DNA from: an uncultured Aquimarina sp.
GTDB taxonomy: Bacteria > Bacteroidota > Bacteroidia > Flavobacteriales > Flavobacteriaceae
Direction: 5' to 3'
Assembly (NCBI GenBank): GCA_947496705.1
Contig: CANMDW010000011.1
Coordinates: forward strand, 62,001-126,000
DNA: 64,000 bases
The notes beneath the pieces were generated by a model. The model was not told where the DNA came from and searched no databases. It saw only the letters and a list, made by a program, of their open reading frames with translations. Positions 1 to 7,637 of this stretch are shown one piece after another. A program made the position numbers and the translations under genes. Each line of letters begins with the position of its first letter. Position 1 is the stretch's first letter.

Positions 1-1043
1 GAACCGGTAAAATGGTTGCAGTAATTGGTTCTGGCCCTGCCGGATTGGCAACTGCTCAGCAGTTAAATCGAGCCGGGCATTTGGTAACTGTTTTTGAAAG
101 AGATGAAAAAGTAGGAGGGTTACTGCGGTATGGTATTCCCGATTTTAAAATGGAAAAACAGGTAATCGATCGTCGTATTGCTGTCATGGAAAAAGAAGGC
201 ATTATATTCAAAACCAATATGCATATCGGAAAAGATATCAAAGCCGATCAATTAAAAGAAGCGTATGATGCTGTGGTATTGTGTACAGGAGCAACAGTAC
301 GCCGTAATTTACCTGTAAAAGGCGTAGATTTAAAAGGAGTAGTGCAAGCCATGGATTTCTTGCCGCAAAATAACAGAAGGGTAGACGGAATTAAAGATTT
401 GGGAGAAGAAATATTAGCTACAGATAAAGATGTTATTGTGATTGGAGGAGGAGATACCGGATCAGACTGTATCGGTACTTCTGTACGTCATGGTGCGACT
501 TCGGTAACCAATTTTGAAATTATGGGCAAAGCAACTACAGAACGCCCTGCCAACCAACCCTGGCCATTCTGGCCCATGCGTTTACGTACCAGTTCTTCAC
601 ATCAGGAAGGCGTAGAACGTAACTGGAGTATCTCTACCAAAGAATTTTTAGGAGATGAAAACGGAAACCTGAAAGGATTGATCACAACGCAGGTTGAATG
701 GGTAAAAGAAAACGGTCGATTTACCTTAAAAGAGGTCCCCAATACCGAAAAGGAGTGGAAATGTGAATTAGCATTACTCGCTTTAGGGTTTACAGGATCA
801 GAACCAACAATAGCAGAGCAATTGGGAATTGATATGGATGCCAGAACAAATATAAAAGCAACCGAAGACAACTATGCGACCAATGTAAAAGGTGTTTTCG
901 CCGCAGGAGATACTCGTAGAGGGCAATCACTCATCGTTTGGGCCATCGCCGAAGGCAGAGAAGCAGCATATCACGTAGACACCTATTTAATGGGAAGTTC
1001 GAATCTGCCCTTAAAAGGAGAAGGGGATTTACCGAGGATATAA
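1..1043 (+). CDS. gltD: Glutamate synthase small subunit, 5' truncated by window
   Basis: This is the C-terminal part of the NADPH-dependent glutamate synthase beta subunit, which passes electrons from NADPH through FAD to the large subunit for glutamine to glutamate conversion in ammonium assimilation. The reading frame is open to the left edge (Thr-Gly-Lys precede the first Met at 12), so that Met is internal and the Fe-S N-terminus lies outside. GSGPAG near the start is the FAD dinucleotide fold, IGGGDTGSDC is the NADPH fold, and FAAGDTRRGQSLIVWAI near the end is the conserved C-terminal signature. About 347 of a usual 480-490 residues are visible. A diverged copy of the last 49 codons lies at 3197-3346. 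Confidence 0.95.
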   Translation, partial: TGKMVAVIGSGPAGLATAQQLNRAGHLVTVFERDEKVGGLLRYGIPDFKMEKQVIDRRIAVMEKEGIIFKTNMHIGKDIKADQLKEAYDAVVLCTGATVRRNLPVKGVDLKGVVQAMDFLPQNNRRVDGIKDLGEEILATDKDVIVIGGGDTGSDCIGTSVRHGATSVTNFEIMGKATTERPANQPWPFWPMRLRTSSSHQEGVERNWSISTKEFLGDENGNLKGLITTQVEWVKENGRFTLKEVPNTEKEWKCELALLALGFTGSEPTIAEQLGIDMDARTNIKATEDNYATNVKGVFAAGDTRRGQSLIVWAIAEGREAAYHVDTYLMGSSNLPLKGEGDLPRI

Positions 1044-1053
1044 GTATAGGCAT

Positions 1054-1090
1054 ATAGACCTGTCAGGTTTTCAAAACCTGACAGGTCTAT
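1054..1090. terminator. Perfect 18-bp hairpin after gltD
   Basis: Two 18-base arms, beginning ATAGACCTGTCAGG and ending CCTGACAGGTCTAT, are perfectly complementary around one base, followed by A-rich sequence. It lies 10 bases after the gltD stop and can act as a terminator in either direction. Its inner AAAACCTG motif recurs in the hairpin at 50847-50879. Three smaller unrelated dyads follow at 1120-1134, 1139-1160 and 1180-1196. Confidence 0.7.
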
Positions 1091-1207
1091 AAAAAACAAT
1101 TGAATTTTATGCTGGGAAGCCTGTATCCTACAGGTAGTTATAACTTCACAGAAGGTTATAAGTATAGTTTTTATACGTGCGAAGTTTGCAACTTCGTACA
1201 GCTGGTT

Positions 1208-1783
1208 TTATTTTACAGACCCAAATTCTTTTATTAATACGGTTGTTAAGTTATCCCAATTGAATTCTTTTGGCTCAGACAAATAATTAAAACCATAATA
1301 GTCGTAAATTCCATAAACCATGAAATTATTTGTTTCCAAAATCAAATCAGGATGCATAAATTGACGGTGACTTTGAAGGCGTTCCTCATACTCTAAAGTT
1401 TTTTCAAGCCCTACTTTCAGCATTTTTTTATATTCCATTGGCACAAACCATACATGATACCGAGGCTTAACTTTTCTTTTTTCTCGTATATAGTTACTTT
1501 TATCATTCCCATAGTAAGAAAGTTCTACTTCTTCATTCACTCCTTCAATTGTTGCTTTAAAGCCTTTTACACTGGTATACTTTTCATGGTATGGGCTTTG
1601 GTTTTCTTTTATCTCGATGAGTTTCCATCCGGTTGGAAGTACTTTTGTCAGTTTGTTTCGGATGAATAACTTATCCAGTAAAATTGATTCAGTACAAGTC
1701 ACTAACAATAAAGATAAGATTGAGACACTCAAAGTCCGATAAAAATAAATAATCAATTGATAGGCACATATTTGTTTTATCAT
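1208..1783 (-). CDS. Hypothetical membrane-anchored protein
   Basis: I do not recognise this protein. I use the ATG at 1783 (start Met-Ile-Lys-Gln); an upstream GTG would add 23 residues that run into a cassette-boundary-like sequence. About 191 residues. The N-terminus has one hydrophobic segment ending in LLLVTC, which may be a signal anchor or a poor lipobox. The rest is soluble and rich in Tyr, Lys and Glu. It is the last of three minus-strand genes in a segment bracketed by the intact gltD end and a displaced gltD end, so it is probably accessory cargo. Confidence 0.6.
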   Translation of the reverse strand: MIKQICAYQLIIYFYRTLSVSILSLLLVTCTESILLDKLFIRNKLTKVLPTGWKLIEIKENQSPYHEKYTSVKGFKATIEGVNEEVELSYYGNDKSNYIREKRKVKPRYHVWFVPMEYKKMLKVGLEKTLEYEERLQSHRQFMHPDLILETNNFMVYGIYDYYGFNYLSEPKEFNWDNLTTVLIKEFGSVK

Positions 1784-1784
1784 A

Positions 1785-1876
1785 TTAATGTTGTTAACGT
1801 CTCGGCTATGGTTAGTACGGAAATTAAAAGTAGTGAACTTTCGATTAAGCACTTAGCCAAAACTTTTTATTTTGTT
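1785..1876 (-). other. Cassette-boundary-like intergenic site
   Basis: The spacer between two minus-strand genes contains GTTAAC (1793-1798) and an inverted pair GGCTA (1804-1808) / TAGCC (1854-1858) about 45 bases apart. The arrangement of a short conserved core with a self-complementary interior recalls integron attC sites, but it does not match the GTTRRRY core strictly. I infer a recombination boundary; no integrase is in the window. Confidence 0.3.
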
Positions 1877-2548
1877 TTATTCCCAATAGTGGCATTCAAT
1901 TCCTATTTTCTTTATTATTTCAAATCCATTTTCATTTGCGTATTTAGTCATTGTTCTTCTCAATAATTTTGGATAATAAAATGCAACTATCGATTCCTGA
2001 TTACTAAACTCATTAATTATTCCGACATCAGATAAAATTTCTGCAGTAGATGATGTACATCTTTGTCCAAAAAAAGCATAATCATAGGGTTCATTAATCA
2101 GATGTTGATTTAATAAACTGTCCAATCTCATTTTTTTGGGTTTAGTTACTGGAATTCTAATTGAAGTTATTTTGTCATATTTAACTAATTCTGACCAGTT
2201 TTTTTTCGTCCTTTTTTCAAATTTAGAATTGAAGTCATTTTTTGGTAGATAGTTTATCGGTAAAGTGTCATAAAGGAAACCAAATACAAAATCATCGACC
2301 TCAATTTCTATGTGTCCTCCCAAATAACCTCCAAGTCTTTTCTTTTGATATGTGCAATTTGCTTTTGGTATTGAACCGTGAATAAAATGAACGGTTACAG
2401 TGTCTGTTTGGTTCAAACCTATTTGCTCAATTTTAAGAAAACGAGTTTTTGTGTTGGCCGATGACATTGCTAAACAGATTACACCAAAATAAGAAATACC
2501 CATTATTGCTAAACCAATGTTACCCGCAATATTTTTTGACTTTTTCAT
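1877..2548 (-). CDS. Putative papain-like (permuted NlpC/P60-type) membrane protein
   Basis: A 223-residue protein with an N-terminal membrane segment (about residues 10-30). Two patches stand out: GGHIEIEVDD near residue 78, and YDYAFFGQRCTSS near residue 155. A His in a beta strand followed much later by a Cys at a helix start is the order seen in circularly permuted NlpC/P60 and DUF4105-like proteins. A thiol hydrolase fold is therefore plausible but not proven. Its start overlaps the end of the upstream gene by 29 bases, so the two are probably translationally coupled. Confidence 0.55.
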   Translation of the reverse strand: MKKSKNIAGNIGLAIMGISYFGVICLAMSSANTKTRFLKIEQIGLNQTDTVTVHFIHGSIPKANCTYQKKRLGGYLGGHIEIEVDDFVFGFLYDTLPINYLPKNDFNSKFEKRTKKNWSELVKYDKITSIRIPVTKPKKMRLDSLLNQHLINEPYDYAFFGQRCTSSTAEILSDVGIINEFSNQESIVAFYYPKLLRRTMTKYANENGFEIIKKIGIECHYWE

Positions 2549-3089
2549 TTAAGTTTTTAGTGAATTTTGCGAAAAGAATGATTATTATAATTACTACTAT
2601 GAGATTTAAAACATTTCCAAAAACTACTATAATGTTCAAATCTGACATAAATAGCGAGTAGATTATTGAGAATAAAATGATTGAAGGAAATAAAAATATA
2701 TTTATTTTTGACATCGGATTTTTGTTCAATAAAAATTCTTTTGCCAAAGAAGTATATTTTATCTCGTTATCAGTATTCATATATTCATTGAGTCTTTTTT
2801 GAAGATGTTCTCTATAGCCTTGATTTGCGATTACTATCGTATAATAATATAGTATATGAATGAAAAGAACTATCGGTATTAGAGGTATAACTATATACAA
2901 TTCGTCTGCAATTTTATTAATTATTGTAAAAGCTAAAGCACCTCCAATAATTACCATTGAAATTTGCAGTAAAATATCTTGCCTTTTTAGAAATGATTCA
3001 ATTCTTTCATTGCAAAGATTGTATTCATTCATAAGAATTTTAAGCTCATTTTCTGAAACGGACTTTATTTTTTTCTTTTCTTTTTTCAA
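2520..3089 (-). CDS. Hypothetical four-helix membrane protein
   Basis: The N-terminus is lysine-rich and likely coiled coil (residues 1-40). Two hydrophobic hairpins follow, at about 42-85 and 130-175, separated by a soluble loop, so four membrane passes are predicted. The longest frame uses a TTG start at 3089; the first ATG is at 3032 and would drop the lysine-rich part. I keep the TTG start because the charged coil fits a cytosolic N-terminus, but it is uncertain. First gene of the pair with 1877-2548. No family recognised. Confidence 0.55.
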   Translation of the reverse strand: MKKEKKKIKSVSENELKILMNEYNLCNERIESFLKRQDILLQISMVIIGGALAFTIINKIADELYIVIPLIPIVLFIHILYYYTIVIANQGYREHLQKRLNEYMNTDNEIKYTSLAKEFLLNKNPMSKINIFLFPSIILFSIIYSLFMSDLNIIVVFGNVLNLIVVIIIIILFAKFTKNLNEKVKKYCG

Positions 3090-3140
3090 TTCTAAAAGGT
3101 TTGTTTAAAATTACTGGCAACATACAGCATGTGTGTGCCT

Positions 3141-3188
3141 TGAATGGTAAATATAGTTCAATTAATTGAACGTCCCAAAAGGTTAAGC
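3141..3188 (+). repeat. 48-bp palindrome-containing repeat, copy 1
   Basis: This segment contains the perfect palindrome GTTCAATTAATTGAAC (3156-3171) inside a longer block also present at 7351-7398, with few differences. It lies just upstream of the minus-strand gene pair 1877-3089 and directly before the displaced gltD end at 3197. It is probably a mobile-cassette end or protein-binding site. Confidence 0.6.
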
Positions 3189-3196
3189 CCCTAGCT

Positions 3197-3346
3197 ATTT
3201 TTGCTGCCGGAGATACGCGTAGAGGACAATCTTTGATTGTCTGGGCTATAGCCGAAGGTCGACAAGCAGCTCATCATGTGGATGCATACTTAGTGGGAAA
3301 CTCTAATCTTCCATTAAAAGGTGAGGGAGACTTACCAAGGATTTAA
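3197..3346 (+). pseudogene. Displaced 3' end of gltD
   Basis: The last 49 codons and stop of a gltD gene are present in frame (from Ile-Phe-Ala-Ala-Gly-Asp to Leu-Pro-Arg-Ile), with no upstream body. Against the intact end at 897-1043, I count 43 of 49 residues identical, while many codons differ synonymously. The fragment is therefore a diverged allele or paralogue, not a fresh duplication. It keeps its own terminator at 3374-3410. It marks the right edge of an insertion of about 2.2 kb. Confidence 0.85.
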
Positions 3347-3373
3347 TTAGTATTCAATAATATAAGTGTTAAG

Positions 3374-3410
3374 AAAAGGCTGCTAACATGGGAATTAGCA
3401 GCCTTTTTAT
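3374..3410 (+). terminator. Intrinsic terminator, GGCTGCTAA family
   Basis: The stem AAAAGGCTGCTAA / TTAGCAGCCTTTTT with an eight-base loop is followed by T-rich sequence, 27 bases after the displaced gltD stop. The same hairpin, with a paired base change in the stem, recurs at 4718-4753. Confidence 0.8.
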
Positions 3411-3516
3411 ATTTTAAAGAAAGATTTATTTATTAAATCTAATTCTTTGAAGATGGACTAATTTTTTTAGAATCTAGAAACTTTAAATGTCTTTATGAAA
3501 TTTATAAAAAACTAAT

Positions 3517-3716
3517 CTGTATGTCCGCAATCACCCATATAAAGTATTTTCTTCTCCCCTGCCCGACTTTGTCATTCAGGCGGGCTTTAGTCCCGATAGC
3601 TATCGGGAGGGGTCAAAAAGAAAATACAGAAAATTCCATTATTTACCCTTAACCCTAAAGGGAATAACGGAATTTTCTATAATTTAAAAGATTACTTGAG
3701 TGATTGCGAACATACA
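3517..3716. repeat. Nested inverted-repeat element of about 200 bp
   Basis: Terminal arms at about 3517-3534 (containing CGCAATCAC) and 3700-3716 (GTGATTGCG) pair over about 17 bases with one mismatch. Inside are further nested pairs: GTATTTTC / GAAAATAC, a CCCGATAGCTATCGGG palindrome, and AGAAAATTCC / GGAATTTTCT (3628-3678). No coding frame. It is MITE- or REP-like and accounts for most of the gap 3411-3860; nothing else is visible there. Confidence 0.6.
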
Positions 3717-3860
3717 TAAAACTAAAAGTCTTTCTGTTTGTTTTTCAGTTTTTTATAACAAACTATCACTTTGATTTGTTTCGTATTAGATTTAGATAAT
3801 ATAGTATTATTTGTGCTTTAAATATTTGAGTAATTTGTGAATAACTTAAAATATAATGTT

Positions 3861-4697
3861 ATGTTACAGCACAAATTCAAATTCAAATTATTTTTAGCAA
3901 CTATCTTATTATGTGTAAGTTGCCAAAAAGAAGAGCTCAATTCGGAAGATTTAGAGCAACAGAAACAGGAACTAACTAAAGAAGCAAAAGCTACCTTAGA
4001 GTATCTAACCGAAAAGGGATTTAATATTTATGATTTAACCCCTAATTTTGAAAGAAAAACTTTCGTATACCAAGGAGATATTGATATTCCATTTGATTTA
4101 AAATTTAATATTGACGAAAGCAATCTTGATGAAGAAGACTCTCAATTAAAAAACCAATGGTTTTTTGGTGGATCGGGAGTTTATTATTCCAATTCTCGGG
4201 ATATTACCTATTATGTTGAGAATAATTTTCCAAATTACTTGGTGAACTCCTTAGGTTGGGCTACTTATCATTGGAGTAGAGTAAGTCCTAATATTAATTA
4301 CAGAAGGACTTATAACCGAAACTCGGCAGATATTCTTGTAGGTGCTTACTATAATAGTAATGACGGGGCATGGGCGAGAGCTGCAATTCCTAGTGGAAAC
4401 GGAAATGTAGGGTCCTGGGTTTCTGTTAATACCGCACAGCCTCTTAATACAGCTTCTCCTGAAACAACAATGACTTTGTTAATTCATGAATTTGGACATA
4501 ATCTTGGATATTACCATTCCGACAGCAATGATGGAGGAAGAATTCCTGGTACTCGGGATGCAACATATCATAGAAACAATAACTGCGGGTCGATTATGAA
4601 AAGTAGTGTGTTTGTTTGTGGTTGGAGGGTGAGCGCAACGCCTAGATGGACATATGATGATAGAATAGCTATTGATTGGGCTTATGAATTATATTAA
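3861..4697 (+). CDS. Secreted lipoprotein metalloprotease, M57-like
   Basis: A 278-residue zinc protease. The ATG at 3861 gives a clean lipoprotein signal (hydrophobic 8-20, lipid Cys21 in LLCVSC); an upstream GTG at 3837 only adds polar residues. The zinc motif HEFGHNLGYYH spans 209-219 (His209, Glu210, His213, His219), the HExxHxxGxxH form of metzincin-like enzymes and of the flavobacterial HEIGH/M57 group. SIMK after a Cys (about 245) matches the Met-turn region. Residues 22-100 are charged and may be a propeptide. It stands alone between two related terminators, so it is monocistronic. Probable role: surface or periplasmic protein cleavage. Confidence 0.85.
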   Translation: MLQHKFKFKLFLATILLCVSCQKEELNSEDLEQQKQELTKEAKATLEYLTEKGFNIYDLTPNFERKTFVYQGDIDIPFDLKFNIDESNLDEEDSQLKNQWFFGGSGVYYSNSRDITYYVENNFPNYLVNSLGWATYHWSRVSPNINYRRTYNRNSADILVGAYYNSNDGAWARAAIPSGNGNVGSWVSVNTAQPLNTASPETTMTLLIHEFGHNLGYYHSDSNDGGRIPGTRDATYHRNNNCGSIMKSSVFVCGWRVSATPRWTYDDRIAIDWAYELY

Positions 4698-4717
4698 CCT
4701 TAGGTTGTATAGTTAAG

Positions 4718-4753
4718 AAAAGGCTACTAACATGGGAATTAGTAGCTTTTTTT
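4718..4753 (+). terminator. Intrinsic terminator, GGCTACTAA variant
   Basis: The stem AAAAGGCTACTAA / TTAGTAGCTTTTTT carries the same loop (CATGGGAA) as 3374-3410. The fourth stem pair is A-T here and G-C there, so the two bases changed together and pairing is kept. Confidence 0.8.
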
Positions 4754-4905
4754 ATTTTCAAAACGAAAATATAGGACTTAACTTATTGCTAATGATTGCT
4801 AACGAAAAAATGACTTTTTAGTGCACTAATATTTTGGTTAAGAATTATTTAGAATTGAACTAAACATTGTTTAAATTGTAGGCTATATTAACCAAACATA
4901 CACAA

Positions 4906-6198
4906 ATGTCATATACACTTGCTCAGCAATTAAAACCGCTTGCGGTTAATTTTGAAGTATTGCATAAGAAGTATCGGCCTATGCTATCATTGGTAAATGA
5001 ATTGATAGGAGTGATACCAAATGCTGATCCAATTCTTGAAATATGGCCAACAGGATTTCGCACATATAATCTTTTGGTCCCTAATTTATTAGATTTACCT
5101 CATTCATTATGGAAGGGAGATTCTTTAAAACAATTAATGGGATTGGCTATGTATGCTTCTAGTAGAGTAGCCGAGTGCTCATATTGTTCTGCTCATACCT
5201 GTTCTTTCGCTTTGCGGAGAGGGTTGGATCCTAAACTAATCTCTGGAGAACATAAACGAACGAAGGTAGAAGAAGCTGTAGTAGCGCTGGCAGAAGGAAT
5301 GTCAAAGATTCCATCACAGATAAACAAACATCACTATACTAGCTTAACTTCTTATTTGTCCGAATCAGAAATAGAGAAAATTGCATTATCCGTGGGTTTA
5401 ATGGGGTTTCTTAATAAATTTATGGATGCACTTGGGATCGAACTTGAGACCGAATCTATACAAGATGTTGGAAAATTACTCTCATCTACGGGATGGGATC
5501 CTGGAAAGCATGTCAAGAATGAGATTAATTTTTCTGAGATATTATCAAAACCAATTAAAAAAGATAGTTTTTGGACCTATCTTAATATTCTGAGGTATGC
5601 GCCAAGAGCTATTCTAATGGAAAAACGTTGGACCAAAGGAGTGCCGGATAATTATCTGCAGACTAAAGATTATCTTGAAAAATATACTGGTTATACCTTT
5701 CCCATACTGGAAAATATAAAAAGCAAGCGAGTAGTAAAAACATTGACTGCCGTTTTGAAGGATAATCTGAATCCAGTAACAAGCCATCTGGAACCGAGAG
5801 TTAAACATATAACAAGCCTTGTTTATTATACTGCGATTAATAATGAAGAACTTACGACAGAAGCTGCATCTATTCTTGCAAAATTGGCCCCTGAGATTGA
5901 TACTGTGACCATTGAAAAAATAAAAACAATAGGAGAAGGTTCAACACCTATTGATATATCTTCATGTAAAAGTTTACTCTTGGATTTGATAACCAATACT
6001 TGTCTCACCCAAGAAGAAGCCGTAGCCATTATATTTGCACGGGCCATATCCAATAGCCCTGCAGAGATCAACAAGACTATTTTAGTAGCGATTACTCCAA
6101 ACATAGAACCAGAGAGTACAATTGCGTTAGGAGTATGGATATCCATACTACAATTGTTGCATAGATTGAATAGTTTTTACGAAGTAGCTAGAAATTAG
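4906..6198 (+). CDS. AhpD-like / carboxymuconolactone decarboxylase family protein
   Basis: A 430-residue cytosolic helical protein. Residues 91-99 read CSYCSAHTC, the CxxC...His signature of AhpD-like alkylhydroperoxidases, preceded by a helix with Arg-Val-Ala-Glu, which supplies the family glutamate. The length is about twice a single AhpD domain, and the C-terminal part (about 300-420) is again helical, with a similar hydrophobic pattern but no CxxC, suggesting a degenerate second domain. Likely role: thiol-dependent peroxide reduction or a related redox step. No partner reductase is adjacent. A hairpin terminator follows at 6241-6271. Confidence 0.7.
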   Translation: MSYTLAQQLKPLAVNFEVLHKKYRPMLSLVNELIGVIPNADPILEIWPTGFRTYNLLVPNLLDLPHSLWKGDSLKQLMGLAMYASSRVAECSYCSAHTCSFALRRGLDPKLISGEHKRTKVEEAVVALAEGMSKIPSQINKHHYTSLTSYLSESEIEKIALSVGLMGFLNKFMDALGIELETESIQDVGKLLSSTGWDPGKHVKNEINFSEILSKPIKKDSFWTYLNILRYAPRAILMEKRWTKGVPDNYLQTKDYLEKYTGYTFPILENIKSKRVVKTLTAVLKDNLNPVTSHLEPRVKHITSLVYYTAINNEELTTEAASILAKLAPEIDTVTIEKIKTIGEGSTPIDISSCKSLLLDLITNTCLTQEEAVAIIFARAISNSPAEINKTILVAITPNIEPESTIALGVWISILQLLHRLNSFYEVARN

Positions 6199-6240
6199 AA
6201 AGACTTAATTATACTATATCGTTTATAGATATTTGAAAAC

Positions 6241-6271
6241 AAGGACTGCTAATTCTTTGATTAGCAGCCTT
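6241..6271. terminator. Hairpin terminator between convergent genes
   Basis: CTGCTAAT / ATTAGCAG pair around a short loop, flanked by AAGG and CCTT. Together with a following T run, it can end transcription from the AhpD-like gene and from the minus-strand fragment at 6297-6395. Confidence 0.65.
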
Positions 6272-6296
6272 ACTGTTTTTTGATTGATTGAATAAT

Positions 6297-6395
6297 TTAA
6301 AAATGTATTTTAATTCTAATAACTTGCTCCAAAGATATATTCTTATCCTGCTCTCTTAATTCCTTTGCGTATTCTGGTGTTACATTATGTATTTT
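6297..6395 (-). pseudogene. Displaced C-terminus of an M56 repeat protein
   Basis: The minus strand encodes 32 residues and a stop, starting Lys-Ile-His-Asn-Val-Thr-Pro and ending Ile-Arg-Ile-Lys-Ile-His-Phe. This is the same terminal repeat as in the M56 protein at 11865-14510; I count 22 of 32 residues identical. The homology continues past the stop into the shared 3' sequence near 6278. There is no upstream body. It is the remnant of a paralogue or of an older allele cut off by inserted DNA. Confidence 0.8.
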
Positions 6396-6416
6396 TATAT
6401 ACGCCGTTAGCCACAA

Positions 6417-7271
6417 TTATTTTTTGAGAGTATAATCAAACGGTTCAGATAAAAATCTATTCGCTATTTCGTTAAATATTATTGGATTGTTTCGAGGAGC
6501 TCCATGATTAATACCAGGCATAATACAAAGTTGTCTTTTAGAAAGATTATTAAACATTTCAACGGCGTGCTCATTTTTGATGATATCTCTGTCACCTACC
6601 ATAATTAATACTGGAATATTTATCTTCTTCAAATCAGCATGACTAATATTTGGTTGGTAAACCAACATTTCATCAAGTTGTAACTCTAGTTGCCAGTCTC
6701 TAGAAGCATCGCCTTTTGCTATCATTTCTTTTGATTTTGATATATCTTTTCTAACTTTCTCTGGAGCCCAACTATGTACTGCCGTAGTATCAGGCCTTAG
6801 ATTTGCTCCCATTGCCACTATTTTCTTTATTTTAGTTTCCTGGCTAATCCCCATTTTCAATCCAATGATGCCTCCATCACTCCATCCAAGAATATTTACA
6901 GAATCTAACTTTAAATAATTTACTAAGCCTTCCCAATCTTTGGTTATTTGATTATAGGTTAATGAGTCCGTTTTTAATTCTGATTTTCCATGACCTCTAC
7001 TATCAGCGATTATCACTCTATATTTATCTTTGAAATATTCAATTTGATATTCCATTGATTTAATATTTGCCCCATTTCCGTGTATAAGAAGTAGTGGTTC
7101 GCCGTTTCCATATTCCTCATAATAGATTTTAGCACCATTTATTTTAACATATTTACCGACAGTATCATTACTTCCATATGGTACATCAAGTTTAGTATCC
7201 TTTTTTTCTTGGGCATAAGAGCATTCAAATAGGAATACTATAAATAGTAGTATTAGGCCTGATTGTTTCAT
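6417..7271 (-). CDS. Secreted alpha/beta hydrolase
   Basis: A 284-residue alpha/beta hydrolase with a signal peptide (hydrophobic 5-18, cleavage after SYA-Q). HGNG at 64-67 is the oxyanion region, Ser131 in GWSDGG is the nucleophile, Asp229 in GDRD and His256 in GINHG complete the triad. Periplasmic esterase or lipase-like activity is likely; the substrate is unknown. It stands alone on the minus strand. The sequence after its stop, GGCTAACGGCGTATAT on the minus strand, looks like a cassette end, and the palindromic repeat at 7351-7398 lies upstream, so the gene appears to be a single-gene insert. Confidence 0.85.
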   Translation of the reverse strand: MKQSGLILLFIVFLFECSYAQEKKDTKLDVPYGSNDTVGKYVKINGAKIYYEEYGNGEPLLLIHGNGANIKSMEYQIEYFKDKYRVIIADSRGHGKSELKTDSLTYNQITKDWEGLVNYLKLDSVNILGWSDGGIIGLKMGISQETKIKKIVAMGANLRPDTTAVHSWAPEKVRKDISKSKEMIAKGDASRDWQLELQLDEMLVYQPNISHADLKKINIPVLIMVGDRDIIKNEHAVEMFNNLSKRQLCIMPGINHGAPRNNPIIFNEIANRFLSEPFDYTLKK

Positions 7272-7350
7272 TGAATTTTTCTTAATGTTGATTTTGTAGT
7301 TAATCTTTAAGATAAAAAGTCGTTTTAATGCTTTTTACTTATGTATGTGT

Positions 7351-7398
7351 ACCTTGAATGATAAATATAGTTCAATTAATTGAACGTCCCAAAGGGTT
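7351..7398 (+). repeat. 48-bp palindrome-containing repeat, copy 2
   Basis: Second copy of the block at 3141-3188, with the palindrome GTTCAATTAATTGAAC at 7370-7385. As in copy 1, it lies upstream of a minus-strand accessory gene. The following 240 bases (7399-7637) hold a small dyad around GCCTGTAGGATACAGGC and no gene I can support. Confidence 0.6.
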
Positions 7399-7637
7399 AA
7401 AGTCCTGTATGCGTAGAGTTGTGTCTGTAAACAAAGTAAGTGGCAAGGTTGTTGGTGGGCGACCATACCAACATTGGTTAGCAAAAACTGTGCTGATTTC
7501 ATCTACTGTGTTATGGTGCTTTGTGAAGCCTGTAGGATACAGGCTTCGCAGAGCTCTTGGAGTTGCACTAAATCCGTGCCAGCAGAGATTTTAAAGCAGT
7601 TTGGGTTTTTGGTAGCCTTCCGTTATTTTCCATAAAA

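Noticed and set aside
7358..7594. Open frame of 78 codons after the palindromic repeat
   Set aside because: It starts inside the repeat itself; the corresponding frame in the other repeat copy stops after 16 codons, and the composition shows no domain. Probably not a gene.
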